From Candidatus Aminicenantota bacterium (GTDB lineage Bacteria; Acidobacteriota; Aminicenantia; UBA2199): 16,599 nucleotides of DNA. Below the pieces are notes generated by a model, which was not told the DNA's origin, made no database searches, and worked only from the letters and a program-made list of their open reading frames with translations. Positions 6,910 through 14,475 of this stretch are shown here, piece by piece. Every line of letters begins with the position of its first letter. The first letter of the stretch is position 1. A program made the translations under genes and the position numbers. The stretch covers positions 1 through 16,599 of the forward strand of contig JAOZTV010000027.1 in assembly GCA_029939015.1 (NCBI GenBank), in the 5' to 3' direction.

Positions 6910-8091
6910 TTAAATTATTCCTATTGCCTTACCACCCTCATAAAAACCTTTTAGAATAAATTCAAGATTCTCATCTGTATGAGTTGATGAAAAGGAAGTT
7001 CTTATTAATGCATCTTCCGGTGGTACTGCAGGTGCAATTACAGGATTAGTAAAAATCCCAAATTCTCTTAAAAAATACCAGAGTTTAAATGTTTTTTCTA
7101 CATCTCTAATAAAAACAGGAATTATTGGAGTTTCTGTATTACCTGTATGGTAGCCCATTTTATTTAATTCTGTATTCATATATTTAGTAATTGCCCAAAG
7201 TCTTTCTCTTCTATGAGGTTCATTCTGAATTATATCTAATGCCTTATCCGCGGCTCCAAGAGCAGCTGGAGTAATTGACGCAGAGAAGATTAAGGATCTT
7301 GCATGATGTTTAATATATTGAATAACCTTGCTATCACCAGCAACAAAGCCACCTAGTGAAGCAAATGATTTTGAAAAAGTAGCTGTTATAAGGTCAACCT
7401 CATCATTTAAGCCAAAATGTTCACAGGTTCCCCTACCATTTTTACCCATGACACCAACACCATGTGCATCGTCAACAATTACTCTAACATTATATTTTTT
7501 AGCTAATTTTACTATACCAGGTACATCTGCAAGATCACCTTCCATACTGAAAACACCATCAACTACAATTATTTTACCCTTATCTTCAGGTAGAATTTTC
7601 AATTTTGCTTCAAGATCATCCATATCATTATGTTTATATTTTACAACTCTTGAATATGATAATCTAACTGAGTCCATTACTGAAGCATGAACCATTCTAT
7701 CAATTATTATAATATCATCTCTACCTGCAATAGCAGCAACAACTCCAAGGTTAGTTTGAAATCCTGTTGAAAAAGTAAGTGCTTCTTCTTTATCCATATA
7801 AGTTGCAAGTTTGTTCTCTAATTCTACATGAAGCGAATAAGTACCATTTAAAAATCTTGAACCACAAGTTGATGAACCATAAAAATCAACCGCTTTTTTC
7901 ACACTATCTTTGATTATTTGATCATCAAAGAGTCCCAGATAATTATTTGAGCCAACCATTAAGATTTTTCTACCAGCAACCCATACGTAATTTCCTTCAA
8001 CCTTTTCGATTTCTGTAAAATATGGGTATAACCCAGATTTTTTTGCTTCGTCTGCTTTTGTAAAATCATAACATTTTTTAAATATATCCAT
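6910..8091 (-). CDS. spt: Serine palmitoyltransferase-like alpha-oxoamine synthase (PLP enzyme)
   Basis: The 393-residue sequence is a full-length alpha-oxoamine synthase, the fold-type I PLP family that joins an amino acid to an acyl-CoA with loss of CO2. The N-terminal L-Y-P-Y-F (21-25) and G-S-N-N-Y-L-G-L (47-54) resemble bacterial serine palmitoyltransferases, the first enzyme of sphingolipid synthesis. H135 (in VHASVMD) is placed to stack on PLP, D207 and H210 lie in V-D-D-A-H-G, and the Schiff-base lysine is K241 in TFSKSFASLGG. 2-Amino-3-ketobutyrate CoA ligase (kbl) and 8-amino-7-oxononanoate synthase (bioF) are close homologues. I prefer Spt because of the N-terminal motifs and because no threonine or biotin genes are near. 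A GGAG site precedes the ATG by seven nt. Confidence 0.8.
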   Translation of the reverse strand: MDIFKKCYDFTKADEAKKSGLYPYFTEIEKVEGNYVWVAGRKILMVGSNNYLGLFDDQIIKDSVKKAVDFYGSSTCGSRFLNGTYSLHVELENKLATYMDKEEALTFSTGFQTNLGVVAAIAGRDDIIIIDRMVHASVMDSVRLSYSRVVKYKHNDMDDLEAKLKILPEDKGKIIVVDGVFSMEGDLADVPGIVKLAKKYNVRVIVDDAHGVGVMGKNGRGTCEHFGLNDEVDLITATFSKSFASLGGFVAGDSKVIQYIKHHARSLIFSASITPAALGAADKALDIIQNEPHRRERLWAITKYMNTELNKMGYHTGNTETPIIPVFIRDVEKTFKLWYFLREFGIFTNPVIAPAVPPEDALIRTSFSSTHTDENLEFILKGFYEGGKAIGII

Positions 8092-8140
8092 TTTTAACTC
8101 CGTTTTTGTTTTAATAATTCTATATTATTAAAAAAACACA

Positions 8141-8659
8141 TTATTTTTTCTTATAATTCTTTCTATTTCTACTATTTTTTTTAATTTTTAACTTCTTGGA
8201 TTTAAAATAAGTAGTTGAAAAATTTTTAAAAGTTTTAACTGACCAATTATCTTTTTTTTCAACAGCTGTAAAAATTACATTGCCGCTGATTTTATGCTGA
8301 GATAGAGGATAAGACTCATCAATTTTAAAAGGTATGAGAATTTTTTTTTCAAGATCTAAAAAAACATTAAGACCTTCCTGTTTTGTTTTAAATTCCAATT
8401 CTGATGCAGTAAAAAAATTTTTTGCAAATATAATTCCATTTTCGCTATCATTCAATCTAACTACAAATTCAGGAGAAGAAGAAATCATAACAGAATCTAA
8501 GGCTGTTATTTTTATTTTTAAAATACCTTCCTGACCAATAATTATTATTTCTGGTTCCACTGTGGCTTCAATTTTGATAAATGTATTTTCATTTGAAAAA
8601 ATTGTCTGGTTTATAAATGTGAAGATGATAAATAATAATATAAATTTCAATTTAATCAT
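8141..8659 (-). CDS. Secreted protein with a DsbD N-terminal-like beta-sandwich, cysteine-free
   Basis: No family is certain. The 172-residue protein has an N-terminal signal peptide (hydrophobic 5-21, likely cleavage near residue 22-24). Its mature part follows the pattern of the periplasmic DsbD N-terminal domain: V-E-P-E-x-x-x-x-G-Q-E-G-x-L-x-I (34-49), a middle beta region with P-E-F (63-65), F-A-K (78-80) and the hydrophobic L-I-P-F (108-111), and H-x-I-S-G-N-V-I-F-T-A (122-132). In true DsbD N-domains the last motif leads into redox cysteines. This protein has no cysteine, so a thiol role is excluded and a structural or binding role is more likely. The C-terminal 20 residues are almost all Lys, Arg and Asn. 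No clear ribosome binding site is seen. It lies 36 bp after the kinase gene and 49 bp before spt. Confidence 0.6.
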   Translation of the reverse strand: MIKLKFILLFIIFTFINQTIFSNENTFIKIEATVEPEIIIIGQEGILKIKITALDSVMISSSPEFVVRLNDSENGIIFAKNFFTASELEFKTKQEGLNVFLDLEKKILIPFKIDESYPLSQHKISGNVIFTAVEKKDNWSVKTFKNFSTTYFKSKKLKIKKNSRNRKNYKKK

Positions 8660-8664
8660 ATATA

Positions 8665-8693
8665 TTTATACACGATTTAGCCAGTTTTGTCAA
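8665..8693 (-). promoter_or_regulatory. Strong internal promoter after the kinase gene
   Basis: On the minus strand a perfect TTGACA (8693-8688) starts three bases after the kinase stop codon and is followed, after exactly 17 nt, by TATAAA (8670-8665). This is a near-consensus sigma-70 promoter squeezed into a 36-bp gap. The expected transcription start, about 8658, coincides with the ATG of the next gene (8659-8657). That would give a leaderless or near-leaderless message, which fits the missing ribosome binding site. It could express the distal envelope genes apart from the citrate lyase and kinase genes. Confidence 0.6.
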
Positions 8694-8695
8694 TT

Positions 8696-10993
8696 TCACT
8701 CAATTACAAAAGTACTATTACCAATTGGTTTTTCATCCATATATATTGAAACTATATATTTTCCCGGAGTCCATTTGGCCTTATCTTTCCACCCCATACC
8801 TGTCGTATAAATAAAATTTGAAAGATTATTACTTTGTATAATATTTTTAATTTTTGTTTTAAAAACAAATTTTGTTTTAACATTCTTGTACTCAATATAT
8901 ATTTTTGTGTTAAAATCTTCAATTTTATAAAATTTATTTAAAAATTTAATCTCTGAAAAAATATAATTTGATTTAATTGCTTTAAATTTAGTTAAGTAAA
9001 TTCTCATAGATGGTTTTCCAGGCCTACCTGTTTCTTTATTAAAAAATTTAATGTATTTTACATTGAATTTTATTTTTGTTTTTTTTCTTATCTTTTCTTT
9101 TAATACAAGTATATTTTGTTGAGCAATTGTTATAAATTTACCTACTCGATGAGTTTTTATATATTTTTCATAAGAACTAATAGTACCGCTTTTTTTTGCC
9201 TCTTCAAAGGCAATATTATCCTTGCCGGTTTCTTCAATTAAAATTGCACTTTTCAGGTCTTCTATTCGCCTTTGAGATTCTTTCTTAAATCTGCCATTAG
9301 GAAATTTTTTTAAATATGTTTCATAACCATATACTTTATTAATAGATTTTGCTCTTTTATAAGCATTATTATCCCTAAGCCTTTTTTCTTTTTTTTTCTT
9401 TTCTATTGATTTTTTTAATGCTATAGAATCTTTTTCTTCTTGTAAAACTTTATCCACAAGAGTCTTAACCTCGTCTGTTTCATTTATAAGTGCTGCTGAA
9501 CGTAAATTCTCATAAGCTATTTTATATTCCTTTTTTAATAATGCTTCCTTAGATATTTGAATTAGATTATTATAATTTTCTAATTTTTTTTTCTCAATAT
9601 ATTCAGATTTTTGTACTTTAATTTCTCTCTCTAAGGCTTTTACATTTTTTGAATAATATATTTCTTTTGCAAGTTCAATTTTATCCTGGGCATTATCAAA
9701 CTCTTTTTTTGATAAGTACTCTTCAGCAAGAATTAAATATCTTTTAATTTGTTCAGATTTGAGATTCTCTTTTTTATTAATTAAATTATTTTTCAAAATT
9801 TTATTGTTTTTTTCAGAAAAAGTACTCTTTTTTTGGGAAACTTTATTAATTTCTGAATTATCTTTAATAATTGAATCAGAACTTTTATAAATAAAAATGA
9901 AATATGAAACAACAACAATTGCCAAAAAGGTTACCATAAAAAACAATTTTAAACCACTGGAAGAGGCATCTGACTCAAGTTCATTTTTATCTATGTTTAT
10001 ATTGTCAATATGTGAATCACTATCATTAAATGTCCAATCATTTTCAAGTGAATTCATTTTATTATCTTTTTTTAACAGGCTATTATCAAATTCCTTTAAA
10101 AGAGGATTAATAAAGTCAAGAAGTTCTTTATTATTAGTTATCCTGTCAGTTTTGTCTTTTGACATTGATTTATTAATAAAAGGTTGTAAAATTTTTAATT
10201 TATCTGGTAAAATGGGTATAGGGTTTTTTATATGTTTTACAAGAATACCAGTTGCACTATCGGCTTTATATGGTACTTTACCTGTAAGAAGTTCATAATA
10301 AACAACTCCAAGGCTATAAAAATCACTTCTTTTATCAATTTTTTCTCCATGGCATTGTTCAGGACTCATATAATGTGGTGTTCCAATTATTATGCCTTCC
10401 GTAGTCATACCAGAAGAAGCATTTATTGGTCTTGCAATTCCAAAGTCCACAAGAACAGGAGTTTTATCCTTCCTGAAAAGAATATTGTCCGGTTTAATAT
10501 CCCGATGAATAAAACCTTCCAAATGAGCATAGTCCAATGCACTTCCTATCTGTCTTATAATATCCGATGATTCTTTACAACCATAAAAAGTACCATCCTT
10601 ATCATTATCTGAATTTATTAAAGATGTAATAGGTTCTATCATGGTTTCACCATCTTCAAGTGACATTTTATATCTAGCACCATCAAGAATTCTCTGCTTT
10701 ATTTTGTCCTTTAAACTACTTTCCAATAGTTCCATTACAATAAAATAAAGACCATTAAACTCTCCAACATCATAGATAGTCACAATATTCGGATGTATTA
10801 AGTTTGCTGCAGTTTCAGCCTCTTTCAAAAATCTTTTTGCAAAAGTTTCATCTTTTAAATGATGGCTTTTTAAAACTTTAATTGCAACGGTTCTTTCTAA
10901 TTTTTCCTGAATACCCATATATACATGAGCCATTCCTCCTTCACCAAGCTTTTTAATTATCCTATAATTAGGAATTTGAGGAAAATTTGTCAT
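8696..10993 (-). CDS. Membrane Ser/Thr protein kinase with exported helical-repeat and beta domains
   Basis: A 765-residue PknB-type kinase. The cytoplasmic catalytic domain (about 10-300) has the glycine loop L-G-E-G-G-M-A (16-22), K39, E58, the catalytic loop H-R-D-I-K-P-D-N (163-170), D-F-G (183-185) and G-T-P-H-Y-M-S-P-E-Q (204-213), so it should be active. An extra stretch of about 30 residues lies between helices D and E (around 100-140). A single membrane helix (348-368) leads to a periplasmic region. That region has charged coiled-coil or TPR-like helices (415-535), two copies of a 38-residue helical repeat with Y-x-x-Y-L/I (544-581 and 595-632), and a C-terminal beta domain (640-765) ending W-T-P-G-K-Y-x-V-x-I-Y. 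Substrate and ligand are unknown. It begins three bases after citF, so co-expression with citrate lyase is expected. Confidence 0.92.
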   Translation of the reverse strand: MTNFPQIPNYRIIKKLGEGGMAHVYMGIQEKLERTVAIKVLKSHHLKDETFAKRFLKEAETAANLIHPNIVTIYDVGEFNGLYFIVMELLESSLKDKIKQRILDGARYKMSLEDGETMIEPITSLINSDNDKDGTFYGCKESSDIIRQIGSALDYAHLEGFIHRDIKPDNILFRKDKTPVLVDFGIARPINASSGMTTEGIIIGTPHYMSPEQCHGEKIDKRSDFYSLGVVYYELLTGKVPYKADSATGILVKHIKNPIPILPDKLKILQPFINKSMSKDKTDRITNNKELLDFINPLLKEFDNSLLKKDNKMNSLENDWTFNDSDSHIDNINIDKNELESDASSSGLKLFFMVTFLAIVVVSYFIFIYKSSDSIIKDNSEINKVSQKKSTFSEKNNKILKNNLINKKENLKSEQIKRYLILAEEYLSKKEFDNAQDKIELAKEIYYSKNVKALEREIKVQKSEYIEKKKLENYNNLIQISKEALLKKEYKIAYENLRSAALINETDEVKTLVDKVLQEEKDSIALKKSIEKKKKEKRLRDNNAYKRAKSINKVYGYETYLKKFPNGRFKKESQRRIEDLKSAILIEETGKDNIAFEEAKKSGTISSYEKYIKTHRVGKFITIAQQNILVLKEKIRKKTKIKFNVKYIKFFNKETGRPGKPSMRIYLTKFKAIKSNYIFSEIKFLNKFYKIEDFNTKIYIEYKNVKTKFVFKTKIKNIIQSNNLSNFIYTTGMGWKDKAKWTPGKYIVSIYMDEKPIGNSTFVIE

Positions 10994-10996
10994 TTT

Positions 10997-12550
10997 TTAT
11001 AATACCTGTTTAACTGCATCAATAATAGTTCCATCTACCCATTTTATCACAGCTACTGTTTTATCTCCTAATTTTGGTTTCTTAGGAATTCCTCCACATA
11101 TCTTTTCTGCTTCCTCCTTTAATTCCTGAATAGTTTTAATCGGTAATCCCATACCATTTACTGCATTTATTAAATCAAGTCTTCGAGGATTTATTGCAAT
11201 CCCTCTTTCAGTAACAATTACATCAATAAGCTCTCCGGGACCAGTTAGAGTAGTTACTCTGTCAACAATAACAGGAATTCTATCTCTAAATAAAGGTATT
11301 GGAAGTATTACAGTTTTTCCAAACAGACAATTTTGCCATCCACCAATACCATGCAATAGTCTTCCATCAGAATGTGTGACGACATTTGCATTGAAATCTA
11401 GGTCAACTTCTGTTGCACCAAGAATAACTGCATCAAGAATTGACGCAAAATTACCCTTGCCATGATAATTATAACTTGTAAATGGACTCGTATCCTGATG
11501 AGCAGGGTTTTCTCTCATTGACCGAACACCATCAAGGTCAAAGGTCTGTCCATCAAGTATATAATCTGTCAAGCCTTCTTCAAGCATATCTGTAAGATAT
11601 TTTGTTGAACCACCCCTCATGAATCTTGCCTTTATGCCCTCTTTTCTCATTATATCTCTTAAAAAAACAGTAAAGGCAAGAGAAGTGCCACCAGCACCAG
11701 ATTGAAGTGAAAAACCATCTTTTATTATTCCAGATTTCATTGCAAACTCTACGGCTAATTCAGCAATAAAAAGTCTATCAGGACTCTTTGTTAATTGTGT
11801 AGTACCTGAAATTATCTTTGTAGGATCTCCAATTGAGTCAACTTCAACTACACAGTCAACATTATTACCCTGAATCTGCCATGGAATACATGGAAATGGC
11901 TCAAGATTATCTGTTACAACAATAACTCTATCTGCATACTGTGAGTCAGCTAATGCAAATCCTAATAAACCACAGGCAGCAGGTCCTCTCAATCCATTGG
12001 CATTTCCGAATGGGTCTGATGCCGGAGCAGATATTACAGCAAAGTCAATATGGACTTCTCCATCCTGTACAGCCTGATATCTACCACCATGAGATCTTAA
12101 TACTCCAGTTCCTTTCATATTGCCCTCAGACACAAAATCACCAAGGGGTCCATTCATTGAACCTTCAATATGATGTATAACACCTGATTTTAAATGCTTC
12201 AAATTGGGTGCATGTACAGGAAAAGATGCACTCGGAAACCATCTGAGGTTTTTTATTCCTAATTCTGCTGCTGCATCAAATACCATATTTGCAACAAAAT
12301 CACCATTTCTTAAATGATGATGAGTGGATATTGTCATTCCATCCTTTAATCCAAATTTTTTAAAAGCGTCCTTTATTGTTTTAACTCTTTTATCTCCACT
12401 TGAAGGATAATCAGCTGATGATCGAATTGGAGGTGCAGCCTTAAATTTATTTTCAGGTTTATATTTACCTACACCCATATAAGGTATTTGTTCTTGACCG
12501 TTTATTATTGACGGTACTTCCCTACCCGCCTGATTTATTTTATTTTCCAT
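10997..12550 (-). CDS. citF: Citrate lyase alpha subunit (citrate CoA-transferase)
   Basis: The 517-residue protein matches CitF in length and sequence throughout. CitF swaps the acetyl group on the CitD prosthetic group for citrate, forming citryl-ACP, which CitE then splits to oxaloacetate and acetyl-ACP. Recognisable blocks are GREVP (9-13), TISTHHHLRNGD (73-84), the S-H-G-G-R-x-Q-A-V-Q-D-G-E segment (153-165), SAPASDPFGNANG (174-186), FSLQSGAGGTSLAF (280-293, a CoA-transferase glycine-rich loop), and VTERGIAINPRR near the C-terminus. The gene overlaps the citDE stop by 11 bp and has GGAGAG six nt before its ATG, so the subunits are probably translated in a coupled way. No citC, citX or citG is in the window, although holo-CitD formation and activation need those functions. 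Confidence 0.95.
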   Translation of the reverse strand: MENKINQAGREVPSIINGQEQIPYMGVGKYKPENKFKAAPPIRSSADYPSSGDKRVKTIKDAFKKFGLKDGMTISTHHHLRNGDFVANMVFDAAAELGIKNLRWFPSASFPVHAPNLKHLKSGVIHHIEGSMNGPLGDFVSEGNMKGTGVLRSHGGRYQAVQDGEVHIDFAVISAPASDPFGNANGLRGPAACGLLGFALADSQYADRVIVVTDNLEPFPCIPWQIQGNNVDCVVEVDSIGDPTKIISGTTQLTKSPDRLFIAELAVEFAMKSGIIKDGFSLQSGAGGTSLAFTVFLRDIMRKEGIKARFMRGGSTKYLTDMLEEGLTDYILDGQTFDLDGVRSMRENPAHQDTSPFTSYNYHGKGNFASILDAVILGATEVDLDFNANVVTHSDGRLLHGIGGWQNCLFGKTVILPIPLFRDRIPVIVDRVTTLTGPGELIDVIVTERGIAINPRRLDLINAVNGMGLPIKTIQELKEEAEKICGGIPKKPKLGDKTVAVIKWVDGTIIDAVKQVL

Positions 12551-13748
12551 ATTCTGCTCTCCAATTATCCTCTAAAATATTTTCTTTTTTTGCAATTTTA
12601 ATTACTCGCTCTGCTCTCTTAATTACAGGAGGGTCAATCATTTTACTACCAAGTGATACTACTCCAAGATTTTGTTTTTGTGCCTTTTCCGAAGCAATTA
12701 CTATTTTCTTTGCCTTATCAATTTCTTTTGATGATGGAGCTAAAGCTTCGTGAACGACTTTTATCTGCCTTGGATGAATACAACCCTTTCCATCAAAGCC
12801 AAGAGCCTTTGCTTCTAAAACACTTTCTTTCAATGCTTCCATATCAGACACATCTGAGAAAACAGTATCAATTGCCTGTATTCCATTTGCCCTTGCAGCA
12901 TTAATTATCATCTGTCTTGCAAATAAACTTTCTTTACCTTCGTTTGTTCGCTCTACTCCTAAATCAGCAGTATAGTCCTCAAGTCCAATAGCGAGAGCAA
13001 CAGTTCTTTTGCTTGCAGCTCCAATTGAATCTGCATTTAGTATTCCCTTAGCACTTTCAAGAATTGGCATAAAGTAAATTTCATCTGAATTGTTAGTTAG
13101 TTCATCTACTTTTTTATCAACTTCTATTAGCTGTTCTGCTGTTTCAACCTTAGGAATAAGAATAAGATGTACACCATAGGGTATAATATCTTCAAGGTCT
13201 TTCAAGCCCATTGGCAGTTGATTAATTCTAACCATTCTTTCAGAATCCTTAAAATCTATTGACCTTAAAGCATTTCTGACAAGAATTCTTGTTTCATCTT
13301 TTATATTTGGAGAAACTGAATCTTCAAGATCAAGTATAAGCCCATCAGGGTTATGAATTGAAGCGTTTAAAGCTAATTTAATCTGATCTCCGGGTAAATA
13401 AAGTCTTGATCTTCTAAACCTATCTCTTGCACTATCTTTGAAATCATATAAAAATTCCGGCACAAATTTTTTCCCATTATCAATTCCAAGTTTTCTTACT
13501 ACAGCTTCAAACCTAGCCATAATTACAAAAGGAATTGCTCCTGAATCCTCAAATTTTATATTTGCATTTTTGATTTCAAAAAAAGCACATAATGTTTTAA
13601 GTAAATCTCTATTGGCTTTACCATACATTATGTCAACCTTACTATTAATATCAAAACTTAATCCACCTTCAGCTAAAATATTAATACCAATTAGACAATC
13701 AGATCTTACCTTTGACCCACTTTTTCCAGCTTCTTCGTAATTATTCAT
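12540..13748 (-). CDS. citE: Fused citrate lyase acyl carrier protein (CitD) and beta subunit (CitE)
   Basis: One 402-residue frame holds two citrate lyase subunits. Residues 1-90 match CitD (gamma subunit), with A-G near the start, then R-S-D-C-L-I, F-D-I-N-S-x-V near 32-38 and I-x-F-x-D-x-G-A-I-P-x-x-x-x-A-R-x-E-A near 64-82. S16 in V-R-S-D-C is in about the position of the serine that carries the phosphoribosyl-dephospho-CoA group. After a short linker (91-110), residues 111-402 are a full CitE: R-R-S-R-L-Y-L-P-G (112-120), L-D-L-E-D-S-V (139-145), V-R-I-N (173-176), I-P-K-V-E (198-202), P-I-L-E-S-A-K-G (228-235), G-L-E-D-Y (255-259) and G-K-G-C-I-H-P-R-Q-I (320-329). CitE cleaves citryl-ACP with Mg2+. 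The ATG overlaps the upstream stop (ATGA), with AGGA before it. In the standard operon citD and citE are separate. Confidence 0.92.
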   Translation of the reverse strand: MNNYEEAGKSGSKVRSDCLIGINILAEGGLSFDINSKVDIMYGKANRDLLKTLCAFFEIKNANIKFEDSGAIPFVIMARFEAVVRKLGIDNGKKFVPEFLYDFKDSARDRFRRSRLYLPGDQIKLALNASIHNPDGLILDLEDSVSPNIKDETRILVRNALRSIDFKDSERMVRINQLPMGLKDLEDIIPYGVHLILIPKVETAEQLIEVDKKVDELTNNSDEIYFMPILESAKGILNADSIGAASKRTVALAIGLEDYTADLGVERTNEGKESLFARQMIINAARANGIQAIDTVFSDVSDMEALKESVLEAKALGFDGKGCIHPRQIKVVHEALAPSSKEIDKAKKIVIASEKAQKQNLGVVSLGSKMIDPPVIKRAERVIKIAKKENILEDNWRAEYGK

Positions 13749-14392
13749 TTTGTTCCTGCCTTTTTTTTTGTTTTTTTATTTTCAGGTTCCAATATTTTAA
13801 CATTAAGATTCATTCCTTCAATTCTACGACTTATATTAAATCTCTTAATCTTAACATGTTTATAGCCACCAAGCTTTGCATATATATCAACAAAAGTGGT
13901 CTGCCATTCTTTCTCATTATCAAGAAATGCATTAATTGAACTAGCTCGATATCCCCTATCAGAGACTATTGTTATCTGATTAGTTGTAGCAAGTCCGGGT
14001 TTCAAAGGCTTCTTAAGAACCATTTTATTACCTTCGCCTAGAAATTTCTCATTAGAATGAAACCTGAAAACACCAACAATACTTAAATATGTCAACTCAC
14101 TTTTTCCAATATTTTTAATTTTAAATGAGATAGTAGGAACAAGTATTATTTTTTCAGATTCACCATCATTCATCTTACCGTTCTTTTTCCATTTACTTTC
14201 AATATTGAATAATTTTATTGACGATTTTAATTCATCAACACTAAGTCTATTATTAGATTTATTAAATAATAAATAGAACATAATTAAAAATGAAATCAAT
14301 GCAATTATATATAATACTAATTTAGCTTTAGTTTTTTTTGGATTAATATACTCCTCTAAAAATCCATTATTTGTATTATCAGAACTAATCAT
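13745..14392 (-). CDS. Membrane-anchored beta-rich protein of unknown function, first gene of the operon
   Basis: I do not recognise this 215-residue protein. It has a short cytoplasmic N-terminus (1-23), one membrane helix (about 24-43) and an exported domain of about 145 residues. That domain alternates hydrophobic strands: I-L-V-P-T-I-S-F-K-I-K-N-I-G, then L-T-Y-L-S-I-V-G-V-F-R-F, then P-L-K-P-G-L-A-T-T-N-Q-I and S-D-R-G-Y-R. The F-K-I-K-N-I-G and P-L-K-P-G pattern is that of immunoglobulin-like FxLYD/DUF-type domains, so a beta-sandwich is likely. The C-terminus is lysine-rich. It overlaps citDE by four bases (ATGA) and has GAGAGG five nt before its ATG. Its place in an operon with a membrane kinase that also has an exported beta domain suggests a partner or accessory role, but nothing direct shows this. 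Confidence 0.75.
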   Translation of the reverse strand: MISSDNTNNGFLEEYINPKKTKAKLVLYIIALISFLIMFYLLFNKSNNRLSVDELKSSIKLFNIESKWKKNGKMNDGESEKIILVPTISFKIKNIGKSELTYLSIVGVFRFHSNEKFLGEGNKMVLKKPLKPGLATTNQITIVSDRGYRASSINAFLDNEKEWQTTFVDIYAKLGGYKHVKIKRFNISRRIEGMNLNVKILEPENKKTKKKAGTK

Positions 14393-14417
14393 AATTACCT
14401 CTCAATTTAGAATAAAC

Positions 14418-14446
14418 AGTATATCATATTTTTACTAATTTGTAAT
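14418..14446 (-). promoter_or_regulatory. Promoter of the ten-gene minus-strand operon
   Basis: On the minus strand ATTACA (14446-14441) is followed after 17 nt by TATACT (14423-14418). The predicted start near 14411 gives a leader of about 19 nt containing GAGAGG (14403-14398), then the ATG at 14392. It lies in the 83-bp divergent gap and interleaves with the promoter of the plus-strand corC-like gene, so the two directions may compete for polymerase. Confidence 0.5.
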
Positions 14447-14458
14447 CTGTGTTATAAT
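14431..14458 (+). promoter_or_regulatory. Promoter of the corC-like/era pair
   Basis: A perfect TATAAT at 14453-14458 has TTTACT (four of six) at 14431-14436, 16 nt upstream. Transcription would start near 14465, leaving about 11 nt of A/T-only leader with no Shine-Dalgarno before the ATG at 14476. The -35 lies between the two boxes of the opposing promoter. Confidence 0.5.
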
Positions 14459-14475
14459 GGTTTTTAAAAAACAAA

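Noticed and set aside
7328..7690. Plus-strand open frame of 120 codons
   Set aside because: Fully antisense to the conserved PLP-binding core of the spt-like gene, with no family resemblance.
9897..10570. Two overlapping plus-strand open frames
   Set aside because: They are antisense to the kinase catalytic and membrane-helix region and have no recognisable features.
12508..12904. Plus-strand open frames opposite citDE/citF
   Set aside because: Antisense to well-conserved citrate lyase sequence, low complexity, no start signals.
10997..13748. Assignment as a CoA-transferase plus HpcH/HpaI aldolase of aromatic degradation
   Set aside because: Full-length match to CitF, and the CitD segment fused to the CitE-type lyase, point to citrate lyase or a close variant.
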